From Neisseria dentiae (GTDB taxonomy: Bacteria > Pseudomonadota > Gammaproteobacteria > Burkholderiales > Neisseriaceae), in assembly GCF_014055005.1 (NCBI RefSeq), contig NZ_CP059570.1, forward strand, positions 372,001 through 436,000: 64,000 bases of DNA. Reading direction: 5' to 3'. Positions 15,364 through 24,269 of the stretch are shown piece by piece. Each line of letters starts with the position of its first letter. The first letter of the stretch is position 1. The notes beneath the pieces are model-generated. The model worked only from the letters and a program-made list of their open reading frames with translations. It searched no databases and had not been told where the DNA came from. A program made the translations under genes and the position numbers.

Positions 15364-15517
15364 AACCTTGAAACAGGCTTGCGAACACGATTCGGAGGCC
15401 GTCTGAAAACACATACACACCACTGCAACCGAGTCGTCTTGCACCTACCGCAGAACCCCTTTTCTATTGTTTCAGACGGCCTCATCCCCGTTAAACCGTT
15501 TAACCAGAGAACATTCT

Positions 15518-17473
15518 ATGTCTAACGAAAACACCGATATCCACGACAGCGAATACGAAGAACAAGACGACAACCGCCCGCTGACCCTCGAAGAGCAGCG
15601 GGCGCGGTTGCGCCAGCTCATCATCATGGGCAAAGAGCGCGGCTACATCACCTATTCCGAAATCAACGACGCGCTGCCCGACGATATGTCGGATGCCGAG
15701 CAAATCGACAATATCGTCAGCATGATTGCCGGATTGGGTATCCAAGTAACCGAGCAGGCGCCCGATGCCGAAGAAATGCTGATGAGCGACAACACCGCCG
15801 CCATCACCGACGACGACGCGGTGGCCGAAGCCGAAGCCGCCTTATCGAGCGTGGACAGCGAGTTCGGCCGCACTACCGACCCCGTGCGTATGTATATGCG
15901 CGAAATGGGGCAGGTTGACCTGCTCACCCGCGAAGACGAAATCATCATCGCCAAAAAAATCGAAAACGCCCTCAAAAACATGGTGCAGGCCATTTCCGCC
16001 TGCCCCGGTTCGATTGCCGAGATTCTCGAATTAATCAAGCGCATCCGCGAAGACGAAATCAAAGTCGACGAAGTGGTGGAAGCCATTATCGACCCCAACG
16101 AAGTGCTGCTGAACGAACTCGGTTTGGGCCACCTCGAAACCGCCCCGGCCGCCGCCGACACCGATGACAGCGACGATGACGGCGACGACGGCGACGACGA
16201 TGAAGAAGACGAAGGCAGCGCGGAAGCCATCGCCGCCACCAATCTGGAAGAGCTGAAACAGAAAGTGTTGGAACACTTCGAACGCATTCAGGCCGACTAC
16301 GACAATATGGTAGCCGCCCTGGCCAAGCACGACAGCCGCCACCAGGCCTATCTCGAGCACCGCGACGCCATCGCCTCCAAACTGCTCGAAGTGCGCTTCG
16401 CCACCCGCCAGATCGAAAGCCTGAGCAGCAGCCTGCGCGAGCGTGTGGAAAGCATCCGCCGTCTGGAGCGCGAAATCCGCGACATCTGCGTGGAGCGCGT
16501 GCATATGGACCGCGATTATTTCATCGGTTACTTCCTGCCCGAAATCACCAATTTGGCATGGGTGGAAACCGAAATCGCCAAAAACAACGTGTGGGGCAAC
16601 GCGCTCGACCGCTTCCGCCATGCCATTATCGAAAAGCAAACCGAGCTGGCCAACATGGAAACCGAAACGCAGATTTCCATCGAAGAGTTGAAAGAAATCA
16701 ACAAAAACATGGTTATCAGCGAAAAAGAAACCGCCGCCGCCAAGCAGGAAATGATTCAGGCCAACCTGCGCCTGGTGATTTCGATCGCCAAAAAATACAC
16801 CAACCGCGGTTTGCAGTTTCTCGATCTGATTCAGGAAGGCAATATCGGCCTGATGAAGGCGGTGGACAAATTCGAATACCGCCGCGGCTACAAATTTTCA
16901 ACCTACGCCACATGGTGGATCCGCCAGGCGATTACCCGCTCGATTGCCGACCAGGCGCGCACCATCCGCATTCCGGTGCACATGATCGAAACCATCAACA
17001 AAATGAACCGCATCTCGCGCCAATATCTTCAGGAAACCGGCGAAGAGCCTGATTCCGCCAAACTGGCCGAGCTGATGGAAATGCCGGAAGACAAAATCCG
17101 CAAAATCATGAAAATCGCCAAAGAGCCGATTTCGATGGAAACCCCCATCGGCGACGACGACGATTCGCATCTGGGCGACTTTATCGAAGATGTGAACAAC
17201 ATCGCCCCCGCCGAAGCCGCCATGTATTCGAGCCTGCACGAGGTAACCAAAGAAGTGCTCGAAAGCCTCACCCCGCGCGAGGCCAAAGTGTTGCGTATGC
17301 GTTTCGGCATCGACATGAACACCGACCACACGCTCGAAGAAGTGGGCAAACAGTTCGACGTTACCCGCGAACGTATCCGCCAAATCGAAGCCAAAGCCCT
17401 GCGCAAACTCCGCCACCCCACCCGCAGCGACCGCCTGCGCAGCTTCTTGGACAGCGAAGAAAACAAGCAGTAG
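15518..17473 (+). CDS. rpoD: RNA polymerase primary sigma factor (sigma-70)
   Basis: A 651-aa primary sigma factor starting at ATG 15518; an in-frame upstream codon lies in the intergenic DUS sequence and is rejected. The order is region 1.1 (N-terminal acidic, about 1-90), 1.2 (DPVRMYMREMGQVDLL), the large non-conserved region with a run of Asp/Glu-rich residues around 209-230, then 2.1-2.4 (IANLRLVIS-type, FLDLIQEGNIGLMKAVDKF, YATWWIRQAITR), 3 and 4.2 (TLEEVGKQFDVTRERIRQIE). It ends LRSFLDS as usual. It is the last gene of the rpsU operon and is followed by a DUS-pair terminator. Confidence 0.98.
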   Translation: MSNENTDIHDSEYEEQDDNRPLTLEEQRARLRQLIIMGKERGYITYSEINDALPDDMSDAEQIDNIVSMIAGLGIQVTEQAPDAEEMLMSDNTAAITDDDAVAEAEAALSSVDSEFGRTTDPVRMYMREMGQVDLLTREDEIIIAKKIENALKNMVQAISACPGSIAEILELIKRIREDEIKVDEVVEAIIDPNEVLLNELGLGHLETAPAAADTDDSDDDGDDGDDDEEDEGSAEAIAATNLEELKQKVLEHFERIQADYDNMVAALAKHDSRHQAYLEHRDAIASKLLEVRFATRQIESLSSSLRERVESIRRLEREIRDICVERVHMDRDYFIGYFLPEITNLAWVETEIAKNNVWGNALDRFRHAIIEKQTELANMETETQISIEELKEINKNMVISEKETAAAKQEMIQANLRLVISIAKKYTNRGLQFLDLIQEGNIGLMKAVDKFEYRRGYKFSTYATWWIRQAITRSIADQARTIRIPVHMIETINKMNRISRQYLQETGEEPDSAKLAELMEMPEDKIRKIMKIAKEPISMETPIGDDDDSHLGDFIEDVNNIAPAEAAMYSSLHEVTKEVLESLTPREAKVLRMRFGIDMNTDHTLEEVGKQFDVTRERIRQIEAKALRKLRHPTRSDRLRSFLDSEENKQ

Positions 17474-17499
17474 GTAACACAAGGTTGTTTGGTATGGAA

Positions 17500-17531
17500 A
17501 GGCCGTCTGAAACGTTTCAGACGGCCTTTTG
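17500..17531 (+). terminator. Inverted DUS pair terminator after rpoD
   Basis: AGGCCGTCTGAAA-CG-TTTCAGACGGCCTTTT, a long near-perfect stem with a T tract at the end of the operon. Confidence 0.85.
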
Positions 17532-17565
17532 TTTTTCAAAACCTGTTTTATATCATTCCCGTCAT

Positions 17566-17642
17566 ACTCGGGCTTGACCCGAGTATCTGCTTTTCTAAAA
17601 AAAAAAACAAAAAGATACCCGGGTCAAGCCCGGGTATGACGG
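17566..17642. repeat. CGGGCTTGACCCG palindrome element
   Basis: CGTCATACTCGGGCTTGACC with its arm CGAGTATC, a 30-bp A-rich middle, and the inverse arm GATACCCGGGTCAAGCCCGG ending ATGACGG. The two ends can pair with each other, and each is itself palindromic. Confidence 0.8.
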
Positions 17643-17676
17643 AACGCTATTCAATGGGTTTGACTATATCTCGGCA

Positions 17677-17805
17677 TTATTCATCTTTATCAAAAAACGC
17701 CAGCTTCACCACATAACACAGAAACAGCACCGCCAACAGCAGCAGCACGGTTTCCAGCGCGTTGTCCTGCGGGCTTTGGTTCCAGTAGAAAATCTCTTTT
17801 TTCAT
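17677..17805 (-). CDS. 42-aa small membrane protein downstream of the BCCT transporter
   Basis: This short gene on the minus strand encodes a 42-aa protein with one transmembrane helix (about residues 19-37, LETVLLLLAVLFLCYVVKLA), a polar N-terminus (MKKEIFYWNQSPQDN) and an acidic end. Its ATG is 4 bp after the transporter stop, with AGGAA in the transporter end as ribosome-binding site. This tight coupling argues it is real and co-translated. I do not recognise a family. It could be a small accessory subunit of the transporter, which is inference from position only. Confidence 0.65.
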   Translation of the reverse strand: MKKEIFYWNQSPQDNALETVLLLLAVLFLCYVVKLAFFDKDE

Positions 17806-17809
17806 CTGC

Positions 17810-19345
17810 CTATTCCTTTCTCACGCGCGGCACGTCGCGGTTGAGCTGCCGCCACAGCGCGGCAAACCACAAATACATCACAAACACAAACGGAAAGCCC
17901 GAAAACGAGCCTACGGCTTTGATGCCTTCCATTTTGCCGGTAAAAATCACCGCATAGCTGATTAAAGTCATAAACACGCACCATACCACCGCGCGGAATT
18001 TGTTTTCGCTGCGGCCGTCGCCGCTGGTCATGATGCCCAGCGAAATCGCCGCGCTGGTAACGGTGGTTACGATAAAGCCGAGAAACAGCACGATGGTCAG
18101 CGGTTTGGTCACGCCCGACAGCGGCAGCATATTGAGCAGATAATAAAACGTGCCCTCATAATCGCCCTTGTTGGCGATTTCGGCCAAGCGCCCCGTGCCT
18201 TCCACCGTGTCGAGCAGGCTGAAGCCCGAAAACACCGAAAACCAGATCACGATAAAGCCCGCAGGCACCATCACCGAAGCAAACACAAACTCGCGCAGCG
18301 TGCGGCCTTTGGAAATTTTGGCGAGAAACACGCCCACAAACGGCGCCCACGTTACCCACCACACCCAATAAGCCATCGGATACCACACCACCCAGTCGCG
18401 GTTGTGGAACATATAAAGCTCAAACGAATGATGCACCGTTTTGGTGAGGATATTGCCCACCGACACCGCTATCGTGCTCAAAAAATAATGTGTGGGGCCG
18501 ACGGCAAATACAAACAACAGCAGCAACACCGAGAAATAAATCGTCCAGTCGCCCAAAAATTTCATGCCTTTGTTAATCGGCAGCACCGCGCCGGCGGTAT
18601 AGAGCGCGGCCAGCGCAGCCAGCACCGCCGCTTTCCAGCCGATGGCGTCGAACGAAAAACCGGTGATGATTTTCAAGCCCGAGGCAATCTGCACCGAAGC
18701 CATCGCAATCGATGAGGAAACCGACATCGCAATCGACAAAATCGCCATGCCGGTAACGATAACACCCAGCGGCTTCGCCCATTTTTTGTGGTTGAACGCA
18801 TATTGCAGCGGTGCGGCGGGCGTGCATTCGGTTTTATGCTGATAAGTGAAATACGCCATCACCAAACCCGCAATCATATACAGCGACCACGCGGGAATGC
18901 CCCAAACGTGCAGCGCCAGACTCATGGCGTTTTCCACTTTCTGATATTCCGTCAGCCCTGCCGCCTGAACGCCGATGGGCGAATGGAAATAGTGCCACAA
19001 GGCTTCGATGGGGCCGAAAAACACAATGCCCACGCCGATGCCGGCGGTAAACAGCATATTCATCCACGAGAGAAACGAATACTCGGGGCGGGCGTCTTTG
19101 CCGCCCAGGCGGATATTGCCGAAACGCGGCGACAGTGCCACCGCCAGCCCCACGCCGAAAGCCGCGAGCGGCAGCCACATAATCAGCCAGTCGAATTTCA
19201 GATAGAAAAACTTGCTCACCGCTGCGATGGTGCCGGTGAGCAGGGTAGGGTTAACCACCGCTGTAACCGCCATCAGGCCGACCAGCAGCGAAGTCCATAA
19301 AAAATAATTGGGGCGTTTAACCGGGGGATTTTCTTGTGCAGACAT
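17810..19345 (-). CDS. BCCT family betaine/choline/carnitine transporter
   Basis: A 511-aa, 12-helix sodium- or proton-coupled transporter of the BCCT family. The family signature in the substrate-binding region is visible as WVVWYPMAYWVWWVTWAPFVGVFLAKISKGRT, quoted here by its core WWVTWAPFVG. GIGVGIVFFGPIEALWHY and MSVSSSIAMASVQIASGLK also fit. It takes up glycine betaine, choline or carnitine as compatible solute or carbon source. The C-terminus is short, without the long osmosensing tail of some BetT proteins. A 42-aa membrane protein follows after 4 bp. Confidence 0.92.
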   Translation of the reverse strand: MSAQENPPVKRPNYFLWTSLLVGLMAVTAVVNPTLLTGTIAAVSKFFYLKFDWLIMWLPLAAFGVGLAVALSPRFGNIRLGGKDARPEYSFLSWMNMLFTAGIGVGIVFFGPIEALWHYFHSPIGVQAAGLTEYQKVENAMSLALHVWGIPAWSLYMIAGLVMAYFTYQHKTECTPAAPLQYAFNHKKWAKPLGVIVTGMAILSIAMSVSSSIAMASVQIASGLKIITGFSFDAIGWKAAVLAALAALYTAGAVLPINKGMKFLGDWTIYFSVLLLLFVFAVGPTHYFLSTIAVSVGNILTKTVHHSFELYMFHNRDWVVWYPMAYWVWWVTWAPFVGVFLAKISKGRTLREFVFASVMVPAGFIVIWFSVFSGFSLLDTVEGTGRLAEIANKGDYEGTFYYLLNMLPLSGVTKPLTIVLFLGFIVTTVTSAAISLGIMTSGDGRSENKFRAVVWCVFMTLISYAVIFTGKMEGIKAVGSFSGFPFVFVMYLWFAALWRQLNRDVPRVRKE

Positions 19346-19496
19346 ACGCAGCCTTTTCTTGGAGTTTGGGAAAAAAGGTTGCGAGTAAAGACGTTGGCGG
19401 AAATATCATGCCGTTTTGTTATGCGGCGTATCTTAGCATTAAGGGTTGGAAAATGTAAAAGGTGCGGTTGTTTTTGTTTGCTTTTGCGAAAAGCTT

Positions 19497-19561
19497 AGGC
19501 TGAGACCTTTGTAAAAATATTTTCAGACGGCCTGAAAATATTTTTACAAAGGTCTCAGCCT
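19497..19561. mobile_element. Perfect 30-bp palindrome: collapsed MITE ends around a DUS
   Basis: AGGCTGAGACCTTTGTAAAA and the following 10 bp pair perfectly with the inverse 30 bp, leaving the 5-nt loop ACGGC that belongs to an uptake sequence. The GAGACC ends are those of the 195-bp MITE family with the interior removed (body 19502-19556). The flanks AGGCT and AGCCT differ at one base. In RNA it would form an extremely stable hairpin able to stop transcription on both strands. Confidence 0.7.
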
Positions 19562-19608
19562 GTTTTCAGGTTGGCGGAACAACCCTGTTTCGCTTTTAAA
19601 GCAAAAGG

Positions 19609-19845
19609 TTATTTTAAGTCCAGCCGCTGCGCCCATTTTTTTGCAAACTCGGTGATGACCGCCACACTTTCGGGTTTGAGCATGGGGCGGGCCTGTTTGG
19701 CCAGCTGTTTTACTTGTTTGAAGTCGGTTTTTCCGGCGCGGTATTCCGCCCAATGGGTAACGGCGAAGCGTTCCATTTCTTGCTGGTGTTCCGGCTGCGT
19801 GTGTTTCAGCAAAAACTTCAGCGCTTGTTTTTCGATAATGTTCAT
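19609..19845 (-). CDS. Conserved hypothetical protein, 78 aa
   Basis: A small, probably cytoplasmic, helical and basic protein (MNIIEKQALKFLLKHTQPEH ... KKWAQRLDLK) with no signal or membrane segment. I do not recognise a domain. It lies 78 bp downstream of purM on the same strand and may be in its transcript, though a DUS lies between. Codon use is like the neighbours. The reading frame is free of better alternatives on the other strand, and the composition is protein-like, so it is probably real. Confidence 0.6.
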   Translation of the reverse strand: MNIIEKQALKFLLKHTQPEHQQEMERFAVTHWAEYRAGKTDFKQVKQLAKQARPMLKPESVAVITEFAKKWAQRLDLK

Positions 19846-19923
19846 AATCTTTGGCTAGATAAATGCCCGCAAAAATTGCGGGCAGCTATGTTTAAAGGGC
19901 GTTCAGACGGCCTGAAGCTGTGT

Positions 19924-20961
19924 TCAGGCAACTTGCGTTTGGTGTTCGCCGCCGTTGCGGCTGCGGATTTCGCCCAGGCGGTAAACGGTTTCGCCTTGTT
20001 CGGCCAAAAAAGCCTGCACCGCGTCGGCATCTTCGGCGGCCACCACCACCACCATGCCGATGCCGCAGTTGAAGGTGCGGTACATTTCCTGCGTTTCTAC
20101 ATTGCCTGCCTGTTGCAGCCATTGGAACAGCTTGGGCAGCTGCCACGCGCCCGCATCGATTTGGGCGACGGTGTTTTCAGGCAGGATGCGCGGCACGTTT
20201 TCGGTGATGCCGCCGCCGGTGATGTGCGCCATACCCTTAATGGTGAATTGTTGCAGCGCGGCCAGAATCGGCTTCACATACAGGCGGGTAGGGGCGATGA
20301 TGGCCTGGCGCAGGGTTTTGCCGTTGTCGAATTCGGCATCCAAATCGGGCTGGTCGCGCTCGATGATTTTGCGGATTAACGAGTAGCCGTTGGAGTGCGC
20401 GCCGTTGCTGGCCAAACCCAGCACCACGTCGCCCGCGGTAATGCTGCGGCCGTTAATCACCTGGTCTTTTTCCACCACGCCCACGGCGAAGCCGGCCAAA
20501 TCGTATTCGCCTTCGGGATACATGCCCGGCATTTCGGCGGTTTCGCCGCCGATTAGGGCGCAGCCCGATTCTTCGCAGCCTTGCGCGATGCCTTTGATAA
20601 CATCGGTGGCGCGCGCCACATCGAGTTTGCCGCAGGCGAAATAATCAAGGAAAAACAGCGGCTCGGCACCCTGCACCAAAATATCGTTCACGCTCATGGC
20701 CACTAAATCGATGCCCACCGTGTCGTGTTTGTCCCAATCAAAAGCCAGTTTCAGCTTGGTGCCGACGCCGTCGGTGCCGCTTACTAAAACCGGATTTTGG
20801 TATTTTTTGCTGATTTCGACCAGCGCGCCGAAACCGCCCAAATCCCCCAACACTTCGGGGCGCATGGTGCGTTTGGCAAAGGGTTTGATGTTTTCGACCA
20901 GTTGGTCGCCGGCATCAATATCGACACCTGCGTCGCGGTAGCTCAAAGACGGGTTGCTCAT
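19924..20961 (-). CDS. purM: Phosphoribosylformylglycinamidine cyclo-ligase (AIR synthetase)
   Basis: A 345-aa enzyme for step five of purine synthesis: ATP-dependent closure of FGAM to AIR. SLSYRDAGVDIDAGDQLVE at the N-terminus, VSGTDGVGTKL, GAEPLFFLDYFACGKL and GGGITENVPRILP are the standard PurM blocks of the ATP-grasp-like PurM fold. Start and length agree with the family. It faces the AI-2E family gene across a 143-bp gap holding outward-facing uptake sequences. Confidence 0.97.
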   Translation of the reverse strand: MSNPSLSYRDAGVDIDAGDQLVENIKPFAKRTMRPEVLGDLGGFGALVEISKKYQNPVLVSGTDGVGTKLKLAFDWDKHDTVGIDLVAMSVNDILVQGAEPLFFLDYFACGKLDVARATDVIKGIAQGCEESGCALIGGETAEMPGMYPEGEYDLAGFAVGVVEKDQVINGRSITAGDVVLGLASNGAHSNGYSLIRKIIERDQPDLDAEFDNGKTLRQAIIAPTRLYVKPILAALQQFTIKGMAHITGGGITENVPRILPENTVAQIDAGAWQLPKLFQWLQQAGNVETQEMYRTFNCGIGMVVVVAAEDADAVQAFLAEQGETVYRLGEIRSRNGGEHQTQVA

Positions 20962-21104
20962 GGTTCGGGCTTTCTTTGTTTCGGGTTGGTTGGGAAATGC
21001 GCTGTATTTTACCCGATTTTGTGCCGCTTAAGCATTTTCAGACGGCCTGAAAAGCCAAATATGATATGCTTGAGGCCGTCTGAAACCTGCAAACGAATTG
21101 TTTT

Positions 21105-22175
21105 ATGTATCGCAAAAAAACTCGCGGCGGCAAGCCGTGGCTGATTGCTGCGGCCGTGGCGGCCGTTTTTGTCTGGTTGGTTTATGCGCTGGGTAATATT
21201 CTCACGCCGTTTATCGTGGCGGCGGTGCTGGCCTATATTCTGAACCCGCTGGTGGAAAAGCTGCGCGACAAGGGCATGAAGCGCGGGCTGGCCGCGATGG
21301 TGGTGATGATCTTGTCGCTGGCCGTGATTTTCGCGCTGGTGCTGATTATCGTGCCGATGCTGATTAACCAGTTTAACAACCTGGTCGACCGCCTGCCGCA
21401 AATCGTGGGCTTTGTGCAAAACAAACTCCTGCCGTGGGTAAGCCGTTTGGCGGGGGAGCGGGTGGAAATCGACGTGCAGAGCGTTACTGCGTGGTTGCAG
21501 TCGCACACCGGCGAATTGAGCAATGCGCTGCGCAAGGCCGCGCCCACTTTGCTGCGGCAGGGCGGCAATGTGGCGGCGGGGCTTTCCAACCTGCTGCTGC
21601 TGCCGTTTCTGCTGTATTACTTTCTGCTCGACTGGCAGCGCTGGTCGCACGGCGTGCGCGCGCTGGTGCCGCGCCGCTTTCTCGACAGCTATGTCCGCAT
21701 CAGCGGCAATATGGATAAGGTGCTGGGCGAGTTTCTGCGCGGGCAGTTGATGGTGATGTTGATTATGGGCTTGGTTTACGGCATCGGCCTGATGCTGGTG
21801 GGGCTGGATTCGGGTTTTGCCATCGGCATGATTGCGGGCATTTTGGTGTTTGTGCCGTATTTGGGCGCGTTTACCGGCCTGCTGCTCGCTTCTGTTGCCG
21901 CGCTGTTACAGTTCGGCTCGTGGCAGGGTTTGCTGATGGTGTGGGCGGTGTTTGCCGTCGGCCAGTTTTTAGAGAGTTTTTTCATCACGCCGAAAATCGT
22001 TGGCGACCGTATCGGCCTTTCGCCTTTCTGGGTGATTTTTTCGCTGATGGCGTTCGGGCAGCTGATGGGTTTCGTGGGCATGCTCGTCGGCCTGCCGCTG
22101 GCGGCGGTAACGCTGGTGCTGCTGCGCGAAGGTGCGGACGTGTATTTCAAAAGCTGGTTTTACAACCACAAGTAA
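21105..22175 (+). CDS. AI-2E family transporter (YdiK/PerM type)
   Basis: A 356-aa inner-membrane protein with about eight helices. The N-terminal pair (LIAAAVAAVFVWLVYALGN and FIVAAVLAYILNPLVEKL) and the distal LLPFLLYYFLLDWQRW and VGDRIGLSPFWVIFSLMAFG blocks are typical of the AI-2E exporter superfamily. Members include TqsA (autoinducer-2 export) and sodium or permease-type proteins, so the substrate is not known. In Neisseria it commonly sits next to purM, and the two genes are divergent here. A 42-bp perfect palindrome ends the gene. Confidence 0.88.
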   Translation: MYRKKTRGGKPWLIAAAVAAVFVWLVYALGNILTPFIVAAVLAYILNPLVEKLRDKGMKRGLAAMVVMILSLAVIFALVLIIVPMLINQFNNLVDRLPQIVGFVQNKLLPWVSRLAGERVEIDVQSVTAWLQSHTGELSNALRKAAPTLLRQGGNVAAGLSNLLLLPFLLYYFLLDWQRWSHGVRALVPRRFLDSYVRISGNMDKVLGEFLRGQLMVMLIMGLVYGIGLMLVGLDSGFAIGMIAGILVFVPYLGAFTGLLLASVAALLQFGSWQGLLMVWAVFAVGQFLESFFITPKIVGDRIGLSPFWVIFSLMAFGQLMGFVGMLVGLPLAAVTLVLLREGADVYFKSWFYNHK

Positions 22176-22192
22176 CCGTGCCGTGCCAATAA

Positions 22193-22234
22193 ACGCAAAG
22201 GCCGTCTGAAAAATTTTTCAGACGGCCTTTGCGT
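22193..22234. terminator. 42-bp perfect palindromic terminator built on a DUS pair
   Basis: ACGCAAAGGCCGTCTGAAAA plus one A is followed immediately by its exact inverse, with no loop. It separates two convergent genes and should terminate both. Confidence 0.85.
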
Positions 22235-22244
22235 TAACCGAGCG

Positions 22245-22655
22245 TTAATCTACTGCTTTGTGCTTCTGCTTGTTGTGCAGCTTCCATTTCACCGCATAGC
22301 CCAGCACCACGGGCACGATGGCGATGATGATTTTAAACGTCCAGCCCGCATACCAGGGTTTGCTGATAACGATGGCCGAAGATTCCGCCCCGGGAACCAA
22401 AATATCGCGCACCGCCAGCCAATCGAGATACGGCCACCAGCAGGCAGTCAGCAGCCCCAGAAAAAACGGCCAAACCGTGCGGCTCAGGTTGCGCTGCCAC
22501 AGCACGAAGCATACGGTTACGCAAATCAGCGTCAACGCCGAAATCAGCAGTTTGGTTTGCACAGGCGCGCCGAAATAATTGGCAATCAGATAGGTGAGCA
22601 CCACCCACAAAGCCGCCAACACGGCTACAATCAGTTCTTCAGGGCGTTTAAACAT
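22245..22655 (-). CDS. Hypothetical membrane protein, 136 aa
   Basis: Four hydrophobic segments are visible (about residues 8-26, 33-52, 60-80 and 108-124), so this is a small polytopic inner-membrane protein with a basic tail (KWKLHNKQKHKAVD). AAGGAA precedes the start. I do not recognise a family. The gene is followed by the 42-bp palindromic terminator and may share a transcript with the TonB-domain gene upstream, 74 bp away. Confidence 0.7.
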   Translation of the reverse strand: MFKRPEELIVAVLAALWVVLTYLIANYFGAPVQTKLLISALTLICVTVCFVLWQRNLSRTVWPFFLGLLTACWWPYLDWLAVRDILVPGAESSAIVISKPWYAGWTFKIIIAIVPVVLGYAVKWKLHNKQKHKAVD

Positions 22656-22729
22656 TGCAGTTCCTTTTCTTCACACGTGGGTGTGGTGGTGATGATTACA
22701 GGTTTGAATGAAGGCATTTCAGACGGCCT

Positions 22730-23125
22730 TTAGGGTTTGGGCTGCACGCGGCCGTTTTCAAAAATTTTCCGCATTTCTTCTTCGGTCGGTGGTGGTGTTT
22801 CTTCCCGTATGGTGAACTGAACCGGCAGGGAAAATATCGTCCATCGCCCGCTTTTGGGATAAGTACCATGCTTTGCCGCCTGCAATGCCGCCTCGTCCAA
22901 AAGGGGATAGCCGCTGGATTCCCCTATCTTTACGCTTCTCATGCCCCGCGGCGATACGGTAACCAGCAGCAACACTTCTCCCTGCTCTCCTCTTTCAAGA
23001 GACTTCGCCGGATAGTTCGGGTTAGGAATCCGTACAGAGCCGGCAGGTATGCGGTTTTCTGCCCATGCTGCCGTTGCAAGCAGCAGCATTAAGCAGCCTG
23101 CCAAAAGCTTGTTTTGCCGTTTCAT
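22730..23125 (-). CDS. Periplasmic TonB C-terminal domain protein
   Basis: A 131-aa protein with a cleavable-looking signal peptide (MKRQNKLLAGCLMLLLATAAWA) and then a TonB C-terminal domain: NPNYPAKSLERGEQGEVLLLVTVSPRG, quoted here by its core YPAKSLERGEQGEV, and SSGYPLLDEAALQAAKHGTY. There is no proline-rich spacer and no retained anchor, so it cannot transduce energy like TonB. Alternatively, the Cys at residue 11 is not a convincing lipobox. The domain may bind outer-membrane or periplasmic partners. AGGAGG lies 7 bp before the start. No exbB or exbD gene is nearby. Confidence 0.8.
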   Translation of the reverse strand: MKRQNKLLAGCLMLLLATAAWAENRIPAGSVRIPNPNYPAKSLERGEQGEVLLLVTVSPRGMRSVKIGESSGYPLLDEAALQAAKHGTYPKSGRWTIFSLPVQFTIREETPPPTEEEMRKIFENGRVQPKP

Positions 23126-23230
23126 TGTGCTTTCCTCCTGTCAAACACGTTGGTGCAGGCTTCTCAGACGGCCTGCCTGGGGCGTGCGGTAGATAAACAG
23201 ATATGGCGGCATATGTTTTTGAAACCGTTT

Positions 23231-23373
23231 GAGACCTTTGCAAAACTCCCGTCTGCGGCGCATTTCTTCGTTGTGCGCTGCTCGCCCGCTTAGCCTTGTA
23301 TATGATATGTCTGCGCCCGCTGCGCTGCTACGCCTTGAACTGCATCCACATCCGACAGTTTTGCCAAGGTCTC
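23231..23373. mobile_element. 143-bp element with MITE ends but a different interior
   Basis: The ends GAGACCTTTGCAAAA and TTTTGCCAAGGTCTC are those of the 195-bp family, but the interior has neither uptake sequence nor dRS3. It is GC-rich and carries CTGCGGCGCATTTCTTCG and GCGCCCGCTGCGCTGC. The flanks are CGTTT and AGTTT (4 of 5 match). The interior could be leftover sequence of an insertion element. Confidence 0.5.
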
Positions 23374-23507
23374 AGTTTGCCGGAAAAGGGCGTTCAATAT
23401 ACCGCAAAACACCTTGCTTGGATACCGCGCCCCGTTTTCAGACGGCCTCGGCAAAACCGCCTGCGGAGCGGTAGAATACGTTTTTCCACACCACAGGCGG
23501 GCGTGTT

Positions 23508-24236
23508 ATGAACACCAAAACCATCATCACCGGCCACAGCAGCGGCTTGGGCAAAGCGTTGGCCGGACACTATTTACAGGCAGGTTGCGGCGTATTGGGC
23601 TTGGCGCGGCGGCAGGCGGGTTTGAGGCCGTTTGAAAAACTGGCAGAGCAGCGGATTGATTTAAGCGATACCGCCGCACTTTCGGCTTGGCTGGCCGGCG
23701 GTTTTTTGGAGCGGTTTATCGAGGGCGCGGACGAAATCATCTTAATCAACAATGCCGCCGCCGTTGCGCCCAACGCCGTAGCGGGGCGGCAGCAGGCCGC
23801 CGAAATTGCTGCTGCCGTGCCGCTGAACATTACCGCCCCCATTTTGTTGGCCAACCATCTGATCGGCTGCAAGCCCGAACGGGCGGTGTTGAAAATCGCC
23901 CATATCGGCAGCGGGGCAGGGCGCAATGCTTATCCGGGCTGGAGCGTATACGGTGCCGCCAAAGCCGCGCTCGACCACCACGCCCGCTGCGTTGCCGCCG
24001 AACGGCATCCGCGCGTGCAGATCGCCTCTATCGCCCCGGGCGTGGTCGATACCGCCATGCAAAACGAAATCCGCCGGGCGCATGAGGCGGATTTTCCGAT
24101 GGTGCGGCGTTTTATCGACTTGAAATCAGAAGGCGGCTTAAGCAGCCCCGAAACAGCCGCCGCCGAAATTGCCGCAATGATTGCAAGCGAAAACTTCGGC
24201 ACGGAAGTTACCGACGATGTGCGCCGTCTGCGTTAA
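23508..24236 (+). CDS. Short-chain dehydrogenase/reductase
   Basis: A 242-aa classical SDR. The nucleotide-binding motif TGHSSGLGKAL is at residues 8-18, NNAA of the central strand follows, and the catalytic Ser (IGSGAG) and YxxxK (YGAAK) are in place. SIAPGVVDTAMQ is the usual loop after the active site. It resembles sepiapterin-reductase or BKR-like SDRs of Neisseria; the substrate cannot be inferred. The gene is single, between repeat-rich gaps. Confidence 0.87.
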   Translation: MNTKTIITGHSSGLGKALAGHYLQAGCGVLGLARRQAGLRPFEKLAEQRIDLSDTAALSAWLAGGFLERFIEGADEIILINNAAAVAPNAVAGRQQAAEIAAAVPLNITAPILLANHLIGCKPERAVLKIAHIGSGAGRNAYPGWSVYGAAKAALDHHARCVAAERHPRVQIASIAPGVVDTAMQNEIRRAHEADFPMVRRFIDLKSEGGLSSPETAAAEIAAMIASENFGTEVTDDVRRLR

Positions 24237-24269
24237 ATGTATGATATAAATAAAAAAGATGGAGGGTTC

